Below, piece after piece: positions 15,850-25,009 of a DNA stretch of 64,000 nt. The notes beneath the pieces were generated by a model. That model did no database searches, had not been told where the DNA came from, and saw only the letters and a list, made by a program, of their open reading frames with translations. The translations under genes and the position numbers were made by a program. Position 1 is the stretch's first letter. Every line of letters starts with the position of its first letter. Source of the DNA: Caulobacter segnis. GTDB taxonomy: Bacteria > Pseudomonadota > Alphaproteobacteria > Caulobacterales > Caulobacteraceae. The stretch covers positions 1-64,000 of the forward strand of contig NZ_QFQZ01000017.1 of assembly GCF_003243465.1 (NCBI RefSeq), in the 5' to 3' direction.

Positions 15850-18800
15850 ATGAATTCGATCCAGCGGCTCGCCGGTGGCGCTGCTCTGGGCGTGCTTGCC
15901 CTGGCCGCCGCCAGCGCGGCCTATGCTCAAGAAACGACCTCGGCCGTTCGCGGCGTCGTCACGGCTGACGGCGCGCCTCTGGCCGGCGCCACGGTCACCA
16001 TTCTGCACACGCCCTCGGGCACGCGCTCGACCACCGTCACGGACGCGAGCGGCGCCTACGACGCCCGCGGCCTGCGCGTCGGCGGCCCTTACGACATCAC
16101 CGTGCAGTCGGGCAGCTACGAGCCCAAGAAGCTCACCGGCGTCTATCTGAGCCTGGCCGAAACGGCCCGCGTGGACGTCGAGCTGGCCAGCACCGCGGTC
16201 GAGGAAGTCCTCATCACCGCCAGCGGCACGCGCGACAACGAGTCGGGCCCCAAGACGGTCCTGAACCGCGACGCCATCGAAGGCGTCGTTTCGGTGGCTC
16301 GCGACGTTCGTGACCTGGCTCGCCGCGACCTGCTGGTCTCGCAAAACATCCGGAACGACGGCGGCATCTCGATCGCCGGTTCGAACCCCCGCACCAACCG
16401 CATCACGATCGACGGTGTCTCGGCCCAGGACCCCTACGGCCTCGAAACCGGTGGTCTGCCCACCGCGCGCGGCCCGATCTCGCTGGACGCGATCGAACAG
16501 TTCAGCGTGGCCGCCGTCCCGACCGATGTCGAGAACGGCTCGTTCACCGGCGGCGCCCTGAACATCGTCCTGCGTTCGGGCGGCAACAAGTTCCACGGCT
16601 CGGCCTTCTACAACTACCTGAACGAAGGCCTGGTTGGTAAGCACATCGGCACGACCCGCGTCGCGCAGATGATCAGCCAGAAGAACTTCGGCGGCTTCCT
16701 GTCGGGCCCGATCTGGCGCGACAAGCTGTTCTTCGCCGTGTCGTACGAAAAGTACCAGACGCAGGACACGACCAATACGGGTCCCGCCGGCGCTGGCTTC
16801 GCCAACAGCTTCACGAACAACGTGACGCAGGCGGCCATCGACCAGATCGTGGGCATCTATAACACCAACTACGCCAGCGATTACGAAGTCGGCACGATCC
16901 TTCGCACCACCCCGGTCGTCGACAAGAAGTACTCGGCGAAGATCGACTGGAACATCAACGACAACCACCGCGCCAGCCTGACCTACCGTCGCGCTGACTC
17001 GGTTTTCACGTCGCGGACGGACCTCGGCTCGACGACGGCGGCGCTGGATTCGCACTGGTATGACGCCAGCTACCGCGATGAAGGCACCACGCTGGAAATC
17101 AACTCCGACTGGACCAAGCGCCTGTCGACCACCCTGCGCGCGACCTACCGCGACTGGGTGAAGGGCCAGATGCCCAAGAGCGGTCAGAACTTCTCGGACA
17201 TCACTGTCTGCGTCGCGCCGAACGCCGACACCAGCCCGACCAACTCGACGATCCAGAGCTGCGCGACCGGCTTCGGCACCGTTCGTTTCGGTCCGGACCT
17301 GAACCGTCACGCCAACCGCCTGGACATCCAGGAAGCGGTGTTCCAGGGCACGGCCACCTATTCGCTGAACGAGCACGTCTTCAAGCTGGGCTATCAAGGC
17401 TCGAAGAAGGAAGTGTTCAACGTGTTCGTGCCGAACTCGCGCGGCACCTACTACTTCGACTCGATCGCCGACTTCCAGGCCGGCCGCGCCAGCTCGCTGA
17501 CCTACAGCAACTCGGTGACCGGTAACGCCGACGACGCGGCGGCCGACTTCAAGTACTGGCTGCACTCGGTCTACGCGCAGGATGCGATCGACGTCACCGA
17601 CGACATCAAGGTCACGGCGGGCTTCCGCTATGACTGGATCAAGATGGACGATAAGCCCGGCGAAAACCCGAACTTCGTCTCGCGCACCAAATTCACCAAC
17701 ACCAAGACGCTCGACGGCCTGGGCATCCTGATGCCGCGGGTCTCGGCCAACTGGAAGGTGAACGACCGTATCAAGGTGAGCGCGGGCCTGGGCCTGTTCT
17801 CGGGCGGTCAGCCCGAAGTGCTGTTCGCGACGCCGTTCTACAACAACGGCTACCAGATCGCCGGCGCCACGATCCGCCGCTGCATCACCGCCGCCGCCAA
17901 CTGCACGGGCGCCAATGGCTATCTGGAAGCGTCGACGTCGTCCGCGGTCACGCCGGGCTTCAACGCCTCCGTCGGCTCGGCCGCCTTGGACAACCTGAAC
18001 AGCTTCGCGAAGTTCGGCTACGAGATCCCGACCCTGGTTCGTCAGTTCCAGGAAGGCAAGCTCGCGGGCACGCCGGGCATCAACCCGAACAACGAAGTCA
18101 TCGCGCTTTCGCCGGCCTTCCGCCTCCCGGCCGAATGGAAGCTCTACTTCAACGGTTCGTGGGACGTGTGGAACGGTTGGCGTCTGGACGCCCAATATGT
18201 GGCGACCCAGGCTCAGAACGCCGTGACCTTCGTCGACTATCGCGCCCAGCCGCTGACCGTGAATGGCCAGCAGCAGTACACGCCGGACGGTCGTCCGCGT
18301 TACGACGGCCTGACGCTCACGGCGCAGCAGCGCGCCCAACAGGGTATCACCTCGACCAATCCAGGCGACAACCGCGACCTGATCGCGGTCAACACCGACA
18401 AGGGCGAGGCGTTCACCGCCGCCGTCGGCTTGTCGAAGTCGTTCCGCTCGGGCGTCGACTTCGCCGTGGGTTACGCGCGTCAGAACATCGACGAGTCGAA
18501 CGCCGGCCTGCGCTTCGGCACCACCGCCGGCTCGCTGTACAATAGCGTCCCGGCCGGCATGGACCCGGCGCGTGACGCCTACGGTCGCGGCCTGGAAGAG
18601 ATCAAGAACCGCTACAAGCTGGAACTCGGCTATCGCAAGAAGTTCTTCGGCGACAACGAGACCCGCATCAGCCTGTTCGGCGAGCGCACCACGGGCCGTC
18701 CGTTCGGCTTCACGATGCAGGACGCCGCTTCGGGCCGCAGCCAGGTGTTCGGCGTGAACCGCGCCGCGCAGCTGCTGTACGTTCCGGATCTGTCGGCCGC

Positions 18801-19254
18801 TTCGGCGACCAACCCGCTGCAGTACGGCAACGTGTTCTTCAGCGACGCCGCGAACCGCGACCGCTTCATCGCCTATGTGAACCAGTTCGGCCTGAAGCAG
18901 GGCGTGCTTGAGAAGTATTCGAACCGCAACAAGGACCTGAGCCGCCTCGACCTGCAGCTCAGCCAGGAACTGCCGACCTTGGTCGACGGCCACAAGCTGA
19001 AGGTCCAGGTCGATATCCGGAACCTGCTGAACCTGATCGACCGCGACTGGGGCAAGGTCGAGGAGTACTCGGACGGCACCACGCTGGCGCGCGTGTCGTG
19101 CGTGACCTCGACCGGCGCCGCCCTGACGCCTGGCGTCAATGGCGCCGCCTGCCCGGCCTACCAGTACTCGAACGTTCCGACCGCGATCACCAAGAGCCGG
19201 AACATCAGCCAATCGCTCTGGTACGCCCAGGTTTCGCTGCGTTACGAGTTCTAA
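15850..19254 (+). CDS. TonB-dependent receptor with carboxypeptidase-regulatory N-domain (Oar-like)
   Basis: The 1134-aa precursor has a signal peptide ending SAAYAQ near residue 27. Residues about 28-115 form a CarboxypepD_reg-like beta-sandwich (TTSAVRGVVTADGAPLAGAT onward). A plug domain follows (about 130-250, with NRITIDGVSAQDPYGLETGG), and a long beta-barrel ends in the C-terminal aromatic signature SLWYAQVSLRYEF. This is the Oar-type receptor group, used for outer-membrane uptake of large or unknown ligands, or for surface export in Myxococcus. A terminator follows 30 bases after the stop. Ligand unknown. Confidence 0.93.
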   Translation: MNSIQRLAGGAALGVLALAAASAAYAQETTSAVRGVVTADGAPLAGATVTILHTPSGTRSTTVTDASGAYDARGLRVGGPYDITVQSGSYEPKKLTGVYLSLAETARVDVELASTAVEEVLITASGTRDNESGPKTVLNRDAIEGVVSVARDVRDLARRDLLVSQNIRNDGGISIAGSNPRTNRITIDGVSAQDPYGLETGGLPTARGPISLDAIEQFSVAAVPTDVENGSFTGGALNIVLRSGGNKFHGSAFYNYLNEGLVGKHIGTTRVAQMISQKNFGGFLSGPIWRDKLFFAVSYEKYQTQDTTNTGPAGAGFANSFTNNVTQAAIDQIVGIYNTNYASDYEVGTILRTTPVVDKKYSAKIDWNINDNHRASLTYRRADSVFTSRTDLGSTTAALDSHWYDASYRDEGTTLEINSDWTKRLSTTLRATYRDWVKGQMPKSGQNFSDITVCVAPNADTSPTNSTIQSCATGFGTVRFGPDLNRHANRLDIQEAVFQGTATYSLNEHVFKLGYQGSKKEVFNVFVPNSRGTYYFDSIADFQAGRASSLTYSNSVTGNADDAAADFKYWLHSVYAQDAIDVTDDIKVTAGFRYDWIKMDDKPGENPNFVSRTKFTNTKTLDGLGILMPRVSANWKVNDRIKVSAGLGLFSGGQPEVLFATPFYNNGYQIAGATIRRCITAAANCTGANGYLEASTSSAVTPGFNASVGSAALDNLNSFAKFGYEIPTLVRQFQEGKLAGTPGINPNNEVIALSPAFRLPAEWKLYFNGSWDVWNGWRLDAQYVATQAQNAVTFVDYRAQPLTVNGQQQYTPDGRPRYDGLTLTAQQRAQQGITSTNPGDNRDLIAVNTDKGEAFTAAVGLSKSFRSGVDFAVGYARQNIDESNAGLRFGTTAGSLYNSVPAGMDPARDAYGRGLEEIKNRYKLELGYRKKFFGDNETRISLFGERTTGRPFGFTMQDAASGRSQVFGVNRAAQLLYVPDLSAASATNPLQYGNVFFSDAANRDRFIAYVNQFGLKQGVLEKYSNRNKDLSRLDLQLSQELPTLVDGHKLKVQVDIRNLLNLIDRDWGKVEEYSDGTTLARVSCVTSTGAALTPGVNGAACPAYQYSNVPTAITKSRNISQSLWYAQVSLRYEF

Positions 19255-19284
19255 GGACCCGCAACGCCGATACGGCATCAAGAG

Positions 19285-19318
19285 AAGGGCGGTCCCTCGG
19301 GGCCGCCCTTTTTCTTTG
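19285..19318 (+). terminator. Intrinsic terminator after the Oar-like receptor
   Basis: AAGGGCGG (19285-19292) pairs with CCGCCCTT (19303-19310) around a GC-rich loop, followed by a T-rich tail TTTTTCTTTG. It isolates the receptor from aguA. Confidence 0.8.
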
Positions 19319-19416
19319 TCATCGGGGTTTGCTAACTAGGCTCCGCTTGACCCCAGGCTCCGGAGGGGCCATCTGCGCCCCCTTCGTTTCTCCGACCGCC
19401 TTCATTGGACCTTCGA

Positions 19417-20424
19417 ATGACCGTGATCGTCCCCGCCGAGTGGGCTCCGCACCGCGCCATGTGGGTCGGTTTTCCCAGCCACGCCGAGCTGTGGCAGGAA
19501 GACCTGGAGCAGGCCCAGCAAGAGGTCGCCGACCTCGCCCGCGCCCTGGCCGGTCCCGGCGGCGAGCGCGTGCGCCTGATGGTGGTCGGCGACGAGGCCG
19601 AGGCCGCCGCCCGCGCCCTGCTGTCCGACACCACGGTCGAGATCGTCCGGGGCCAGTTCGGCGACATCTGGCTGCGCGACACCGGCCCGATCTTCTTCGA
19701 CGACGCCGGCAAGGCGGTCGCCGCGGGCTTCCAGTTCAACGGCTGGGGCGGCAAGTACAGCCTGGAAGGCGACGACATCGTCGCCGAGCAGATCGCCGCC
19801 GCCTCGGGCGCCCCGCTGGTCCGCAACGGCTTCATCCTGGAAGGCGGCGCCCTCGACCACGACGGCCTGGGCACCATCCTGACCACGCGCCAGTGCCTGC
19901 TGAACGCCAACCGCAACGCCGGCTGGGACGAGGCTTCGGCCGCCGCCGCCCTGGCGGGGGCGCTGGGCGCCAAGAAGGTGCTGTGGCTGGGCGACGGCCT
20001 GCTGAACGACCACACCGACGGCCACGTCGACAACCTGGCCCGCTTCGTCGCGCCGGGCGTCGTCGCCTGCCCGATGGCCTACGGCGCCGATGATCCGAAC
20101 GCGGAGGTCTATGCCGAGACCGCCCGCCTGCTGGCCGGCATGACCGACAGCCGGGGCTCGCCGCTGCAGGTGGCGCGCATCCCCTCGCCCGGCAAGATCC
20201 TGGACGAGGACGGCGAGCCGATCCCCGCCTCGCACATGAATTTCCTGATCGCCAACGAGGCGGTCATCGTGCCGATCTACGCCGAGGAGTCGGGCGCCTT
20301 CGCCGTCGAGGTGATCAAGGGCCTGTTCCCCGAGCGCCAGGTCATCGGCCTGCCGTCCACCGCCATCCTGACCGGCGGCGGTTCGTTCCACTGCATCTCG
20401 CAACAAGAGCCGGAGACCGCCTGA
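19417..20424 (+). CDS. aguA: Agmatine deiminase
   Basis: Converts agmatine to N-carbamoylputrescine. The 335-aa protein starts MTVIVPAEWAPHRAMWVGFP and shows the guanidino-modifying enzyme fold with RGQFGDIWLRDTGPIFF, FILEGGALDHDGLGTILTTR, DHTDGHVDNLARFV and the catalytic cysteine in GGGSFHCISQQEP near the C-terminus. ATG at 19417 preferred over a TTG 12 bases upstream. Its TGA overlaps the aguB ATG, so the two consecutive enzymes of the pathway are coupled. Confidence 0.96.
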   Translation: MTVIVPAEWAPHRAMWVGFPSHAELWQEDLEQAQQEVADLARALAGPGGERVRLMVVGDEAEAAARALLSDTTVEIVRGQFGDIWLRDTGPIFFDDAGKAVAAGFQFNGWGGKYSLEGDDIVAEQIAAASGAPLVRNGFILEGGALDHDGLGTILTTRQCLLNANRNAGWDEASAAAALAGALGAKKVLWLGDGLLNDHTDGHVDNLARFVAPGVVACPMAYGADDPNAEVYAETARLLAGMTDSRGSPLQVARIPSPGKILDEDGEPIPASHMNFLIANEAVIVPIYAEESGAFAVEVIKGLFPERQVIGLPSTAILTGGGSFHCISQQEPETA

Positions 20425-21302
20425 TGGCCCGCACGCTCAGCGTCGCCGCGATCCAGACCTCGTACGGCATGGATCTGCAGGCCAACATCAAGAAGACCGA
20501 AGGCTTCATCCGCGAGGCCGCGGCCAAGGGCGCGCAGGTCATCCTGCCGTCCGAGCTGTTCCAGGGGCCGTATTTCTGCGTCGCCCAGGAGGAGCGCTGG
20601 TTCGCCGAGGCCCATCCGTGGCGCGAGCACCCGGTGGTCAAGGCGATCGCGCCGCTGGCCGGCGAGCTGGGCGTCGTGCTGCCGATCTCGATCTTCGAGC
20701 GCGAAGGCCCGCACTACTTCAACAGCCTGGTCATGGCCGACGCGGACGGCTCGCTGATGGGCGTCTATCGCAAGAGCCACATCCCCGACGGTCCCGGCTA
20801 CATGGAGAAGTACTACTTCCGGCCCGGCGACACCGGCTTCAAGGTCTGGAACACCCGCTTCGGGCGTATTGGCGTCGGCATCTGCTGGGACCAGTGGTAC
20901 CCCGAATGCGCGCGCGCCATGGCGCTGATGGGCGCCGAGGCCCTGTTCTATCCGACCGCGATCGGCAGCGAGCCGCATGACCCCAGCCTCGACACCGCCC
21001 TGCCTTGGCGGCGGGCGATGCAGGGGCACGCCGTCTCGAACGTCATCCCGGTGATCGGCGCCAACCGCATCGGCTTCGAGCCTTGGGACGGCTATCCGAA
21101 CGGCGGCCAGACCTTCTATGGCTCGTCCTTCGTGGCCGACCATCGCGGCGACCTGGTCTCGGAACTGGGGCGTTCGGACGAAGGCCTGGTCAGCGCGACC
21201 TTCGATCTGGACTTCCTGACGACGCACCGCGCCGCCTGGGGCTTCTTCCGCGACCGCCGGCCGGAGTTCTATTCGGCCCTGTCGAGCGGCCGCCCGGCGT
21301 GA
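20424..21302 (+). CDS. aguB: N-carbamoylputrescine amidase
   Basis: Nitrilase-superfamily enzyme releasing putrescine, CO2 and ammonia. The 292-aa protein shows the Glu-Lys-Cys triad in LPSELFQGPYF, YRKSHIPDGPGYMEKYYF and GVGICWDQWYPECARAM. Length is normal. It begins within the aguA stop codon (ATGA) and its own stop overlaps the GTG of the acetyltransferase that follows. The operon therefore makes putrescine from arginine-derived agmatine. Confidence 0.96.
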   Translation: MARTLSVAAIQTSYGMDLQANIKKTEGFIREAAAKGAQVILPSELFQGPYFCVAQEERWFAEAHPWREHPVVKAIAPLAGELGVVLPISIFEREGPHYFNSLVMADADGSLMGVYRKSHIPDGPGYMEKYYFRPGDTGFKVWNTRFGRIGVGICWDQWYPECARAMALMGAEALFYPTAIGSEPHDPSLDTALPWRRAMQGHAVSNVIPVIGANRIGFEPWDGYPNGGQTFYGSSFVADHRGDLVSELGRSDEGLVSATFDLDFLTTHRAAWGFFRDRRPEFYSALSSGRPA

Positions 21303-21826
21303 TTGCCACCGACCGCCTGACCTTGCGTCCGGCGGTGGACGCCGACCGCGACGCCATCGCCGCGCTGAACGCCCATCCCCGGGTAGGCGCGTGGCTCGGC
21401 GGCGTGCGCGATCGCGCCGAGAGCGACGCCTTCGTCGATCGCGTCCAGGCCCACCAGGCCGAGCACGGCTTCGGCTTCTGGGTGGTCGAGCGCCGGGCGG
21501 ACGCATCCGTCGTCGGCATGACGGGCATCTGGTGGACGCCGCCGGAGCTCGGGCTTGGCCGCATCGTCGAGATCGGCTGGCGCTTCCTGCCCGAGGCCTG
21601 GGGTCAGGGCTACGCGACCGAGGCGGCCAAGGCGGCGCTGGCCTATGGCTTCGAGACCCTCGGACTACCCGAGATCATCGCCTTCACCGCCCGCACGAAC
21701 CTGGCGTCTCAGGGCGTCATGCGCCGCATCGGCATGAGCCATGAGCCCGCGCACGACTTCGATCATCCGGGCCTGGCGGAGCATCACCCGCTCCGCGCGC
21801 ACGTCGTCTACGTCGCGAGACCCTAG
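21299..21826 (+). CDS. GNAT-family N-acetyltransferase (RimJ/RimL-like)
   Basis: The 175-aa protein starts with GTG in the overlap GTGA with the aguB stop. It reads MIATDRLTLRPAVDADRDAI and has the acetyl-CoA-binding region WRFLPEAWGQGYATEAAKAA followed by NLASQGVMRRIGM. This is the RimJ/RimL type, which acetylates proteins or small amines. Co-transcription with aguA-aguB raises the possibility of polyamine acetylation, but the sequence itself does not show a substrate. Its TAG shares bases with the stop of the convergent phosphatase (CTAG). Confidence 0.88.
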   Translation: MIATDRLTLRPAVDADRDAIAALNAHPRVGAWLGGVRDRAESDAFVDRVQAHQAEHGFGFWVVERRADASVVGMTGIWWTPPELGLGRIVEIGWRFLPEAWGQGYATEAAKAALAYGFETLGLPEIIAFTARTNLASQGVMRRIGMSHEPAHDFDHPGLAEHHPLRAHVVYVARP

Positions 21827-22608
21827 ACGCCGCATCCCGTCGGCGGGCCGCTCGCCTTCGAGGCGGCCACCTCGGCGCGCGCCTTGGCCAGATCGGCCAT
21901 GAAGGCGGGGTCGTCATGCAGGCGCGTGACCAGCGCCGATCCGAGATAGCGGCCAGCCTCGACGTCGCTCTGGAAGTGAACCCCGCAGATGATCCGGCTG
22001 TCGCCGAACGCCTTGCCGCGCGCCAGCACGGGAGAAGCCTTCTCCGGGACCAGCTCGGCGATCACCGAGGCCCAGGCCCAGCCGATCAGGCCGTGGCCGG
22101 AGGGGTAGGAGCCGTCAGTGCCGATCCAGGATTCGCGGGGCACGCAGATCGGCGCCTGATTGCCGACGGGCGGACGAGGGCGCTGGTAGACGCGCTTGGC
22201 GGGTTGGTAGATGCGGGCCGCGTCGTCGGTGATCCGTAGCAGCATGTGGGCCAGGGTCGGCGTCGCCTCGGTGCTCAAGGTCACGCCCGCCGCGCAGGAG
22301 AAGCTCTTCAGGCCGTTCTTGCCGGACAGGTCCGCATCGGCGATCGCCTGCGTCCAGGCCGGGGTGTTGACGAGCTTGCGGGTCTCCTGGAACTGCCGGC
22401 GCTCGGCCGTCGCGCGCGGAGAGCCCGGCTCGGGCGGCGGCCCGATGATGGCGGTCGCGTCGATCCCGCCGTTTCCGACCAGATAGCCGGCCGGCGGCTT
22501 CGTCCATCCCGCCGACGGGGGCGTGGTGGCGACGGGGCCGGGCGAGGTGTCGAAGCGCGCGCACCCCGCCAGGAGCGCAACGGCGGCGATCAGCACGAAA
22601 CGAGGCAT
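21823..22608 (-). CDS. Class A acid phosphatase, PAP2 superfamily, lipoprotein
   Basis: The 261-aa precursor starts MPRFVLIAAVALLAGC, a lipoprotein signal with lipobox LLAGC. The three PAP2 active-site motifs are visible: KRVYQRPRPPVG, the PSGH in DGSYPSGHGLIGWAW and SRIICGVHFQSDVEAGR. It is a periplasmic non-specific phosphatase of the PhoN type. The ATG at 22608 was chosen for the signal peptide. It is transcribed away from the ZnuD-like receptor; the space between holds a Zur-like operator. Confidence 0.94.
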   Translation of the reverse strand: MPRFVLIAAVALLAGCARFDTSPGPVATTPPSAGWTKPPAGYLVGNGGIDATAIIGPPPEPGSPRATAERRQFQETRKLVNTPAWTQAIADADLSGKNGLKSFSCAAGVTLSTEATPTLAHMLLRITDDAARIYQPAKRVYQRPRPPVGNQAPICVPRESWIGTDGSYPSGHGLIGWAWASVIAELVPEKASPVLARGKAFGDSRIICGVHFQSDVEAGRYLGSALVTRLHDDPAFMADLAKARAEVAASKASGPPTGCGV

Positions 22609-22701
22609 GGCGTGTGTCCTGCATGTCATCCGCTCACAGAACGAGCGGTAAATAGCGCGTCAAGGGCGTCAATAGCGCGAAAGCGGATTGACGGAGGGAT
22701 A

Positions 22702-22716
22702 TGTTATTTCATAACA
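22702..22716. promoter_or_regulatory. Zur-type operator upstream of a ZnuD-like receptor
   Basis: TGTTATTTCATAACA is a perfect dyad with 6-base arms and a 3-base centre, 53 bases before the receptor ATG. It fits the alphaproteobacterial Zur consensus, which has TGTTAT and ATAACA arms with the same spacing. Together with the zinc-receptor-like gene this supports zinc-dependent repression; it could also reach the divergent phosphatase. Confidence 0.7.
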
Positions 22717-22768
22717 GCGAACTCGTGGCCGCTCCCCCCGGCCAAGTCGTACCTGTTTAGGACCTTCC

Positions 22769-24805
22769 ATGCTTCGTCGCGCCGTCCTTTCCGCCGCGAG
22801 CCTCGTCGCGCTCGCCGCCGCTGCTTCCGCCCACGCCGAGACGCCTGCCGCGCCCGCGCCTGCTCCCGACGACACCGAGGTCTCCAAGGTGGTCATCACC
22901 GCCGCGCCCTACGCCGTGTCGCTGGATACGGTGACCAGCAGCGTCAATATCGTCACGCGCGACCAGCTGGACGTCGCGCCGCCGGCCGGCCTGGGCGACA
23001 TGCTGAACGGCCAGCCGGGCCTGCGCTCGACCGCCTACGGCCCCGGCGCCAGCCGTCCGATCATCCGCGGCCTGTCGGGTCCCCGAGTGATGGTGCTGGA
23101 GAACGGCGTCGGGCAGGTCGACGCCTCCTCGCTGTCGCCCGACCACGCCGTCGCCTCGGACCTCGGCGAGGCCGCGCGCGTCGAGGTGCTGCGCGGACCT
23201 TCGACCCTCGCTTATGGCGGCTCGGGCATCGGCGGGGTGGTCAACATCATCGACGATCGGGTGCCTTCGAGCCCCGCTCACAACGGCTTCGAGGGCCGGC
23301 TCGCCGGTTCCCTGTCGTCGGTCGACGACGGCAAGTCGATCAATGGCTCGGCCAAGTTCGGCAAGGGCCCGCTGGTCTTCGCCATCGACGCCGATCACCG
23401 CAAGAGCAGCGACTACGACGTCCCGACCACGCCGGTTTCGCCGCGACTGGCCGCGCGCGATGGCCTGACGCCGGATCCGGACAAGACCGTCAAGAACACC
23501 GACGTCGAGATGGACGCCTATGGCGCGGGGGTCTCCTATGTTCATGACAGCGGCTACCTCGGAGTCTCGGTCAAGAAGACCGACACCACCTATGGCGTGC
23601 CCTATCTGCAGATCCTGGCGCCCATCGACCCGAACGCCGAAGGGCCGGTCTCCATCCACCTGCAGCAGACCCGCTACGACCTGCGCGGCGAGCAGGACGT
23701 CGATCTTGGTCCGTTCGACAAGGTCCGCCTGTCGGCCGGGCACGCCAAGTACGAGCACGCCGAGGTCTCGGTCGAGGATGGCGAGGTCGGCACCCGCTTC
23801 CTGTCCGACGGCACCGAGGGCCGGCTGGAGCTGGTTCAGAAGGAGCGCGACGGTTGGCAGGGCGCGGTGGGCTTCCAGGCCCTCGAGCGTCACTTCGAGG
23901 CGATCGGCGACGAGGCCTTCGTGCCGTCGACCGACATCAAGGAATACGGCGTCTTCACCCTGCAGCGCCTGGACAAGGGTGACTGGGGGATCGACGCGGG
24001 CCTGCGCTTCGATAGCCGAGAGCTGAAGACCGACTTCACCAAGCGCTCGTTCGACAACGTCTCGGCCTCGCTGGGCGTGTTCTACAAGCCCGCCGACCAC
24101 CAGTTCGTGGCGCTGACCCTGTCGCGCAACGGCCGCGCCCCGACCGAGTTCGAGCTGTTCGCCAACGGCCCGCACCCGGGCACCGGCGGCTACGAGGTCG
24201 GCGACGCCACCCTCGACTCCGAGAAGGTGACCTCGCTGGAAGCCACCTATCGCTACACGGGCGACCGCCTGCGGGTGGAGGGCCACCTGTGGGGCGCCCA
24301 GTACGATGGCTTCATCGAGGAGAAGCCGACGGGCGCCGTCGAGGACGACCTGCCGGTGTTCCAGTACTTCCAGACCAACGCCAAGTTCCATGGCGCCGAG
24401 CTCGAGACCTCGTACGTCGCTTGGCGCGGCGGCGAGAACGCCCTGAAGCTTGAAGGCGTCTACGACTGGGTCCGCGGCTCGACCGACCTCGGCATTCCGG
24501 CGCGCGTGCCGCCGTGGGCCCTGACCGGCCGGGTCGTCTGGACCGCCCCGCGCCTGGAGGCCCATGCCGAGGTTCGGCGCGTCGCGAGCCAGAATCGCGT
24601 CTCGACCTTCGAGCTGCCCACCGACGGCTACACCCAGGTCAACGCGATGGTGACCTTCAAGCCGTTCCAGGATCCGGCCCTTCGCCTGTTCGTCGACGGC
24701 CGCAACCTGACCAACGAGACCATCCGCGAGCACGCCTCGTTCCTGAAGGACTTCGCGCCCGGGGCGGGCCGTTCCGTCCGCGCCGGTTTCGCCTGGCGCT
24801 TCTAG
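22769..24805 (+). CDS. TonB-dependent receptor, ZnuD-like (probable zinc uptake)
   Basis: The 678-aa precursor has a signal peptide ending AHAE near residue 24. Its plug domain contains GPGASRPIIRGLSGPRVMVL, ENGVGQVDASSLSPDHAV and EVLRGPSTLAYGGSGIGGVV, a pattern typical of ZnuD-type zinc receptors. A 22-strand barrel follows, closing with SVRAGFAWRF. A perfect Zur-like palindrome lies in its promoter region. Known relatives import zinc across the outer membrane with TonB energy. The zinc call combines sequence pattern and operator; direct ligand proof is absent. Confidence 0.85.
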   Translation: MLRRAVLSAASLVALAAAASAHAETPAAPAPAPDDTEVSKVVITAAPYAVSLDTVTSSVNIVTRDQLDVAPPAGLGDMLNGQPGLRSTAYGPGASRPIIRGLSGPRVMVLENGVGQVDASSLSPDHAVASDLGEAARVEVLRGPSTLAYGGSGIGGVVNIIDDRVPSSPAHNGFEGRLAGSLSSVDDGKSINGSAKFGKGPLVFAIDADHRKSSDYDVPTTPVSPRLAARDGLTPDPDKTVKNTDVEMDAYGAGVSYVHDSGYLGVSVKKTDTTYGVPYLQILAPIDPNAEGPVSIHLQQTRYDLRGEQDVDLGPFDKVRLSAGHAKYEHAEVSVEDGEVGTRFLSDGTEGRLELVQKERDGWQGAVGFQALERHFEAIGDEAFVPSTDIKEYGVFTLQRLDKGDWGIDAGLRFDSRELKTDFTKRSFDNVSASLGVFYKPADHQFVALTLSRNGRAPTEFELFANGPHPGTGGYEVGDATLDSEKVTSLEATYRYTGDRLRVEGHLWGAQYDGFIEEKPTGAVEDDLPVFQYFQTNAKFHGAELETSYVAWRGGENALKLEGVYDWVRGSTDLGIPARVPPWALTGRVVWTAPRLEAHAEVRRVASQNRVSTFELPTDGYTQVNAMVTFKPFQDPALRLFVDGRNLTNETIREHASFLKDFAPGAGRSVRAGFAWRF

Positions 24806-25009
24806 CGCCGGTCGAAGGCGGGCTCTCGAACAGCCCCTAGAGCGCCCGCCACGCGCCGGGGCCCGGCTCCTCCCACCGCCGGGCTCCGGACTCGCCTACG
24901 ACGGCGGCTAGATTGCCGCGTCCCGATGGATCGGCTAGAACCGCGAGCCTTTGCGGTCGTCTTCGAAGTGTTCGAGCGCCCGTTTCCAATTTCTGTCGTA
25001 GAGCTCTTC

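Noticed and set aside
15817..19281. 1154-aa minus-strand open frame opposite the Oar-like receptor
   Set aside because: It mirrors the codon pattern of the receptor on the other strand, has no domain and no signal, and contains the terminator region. It is a GC-bias shadow.
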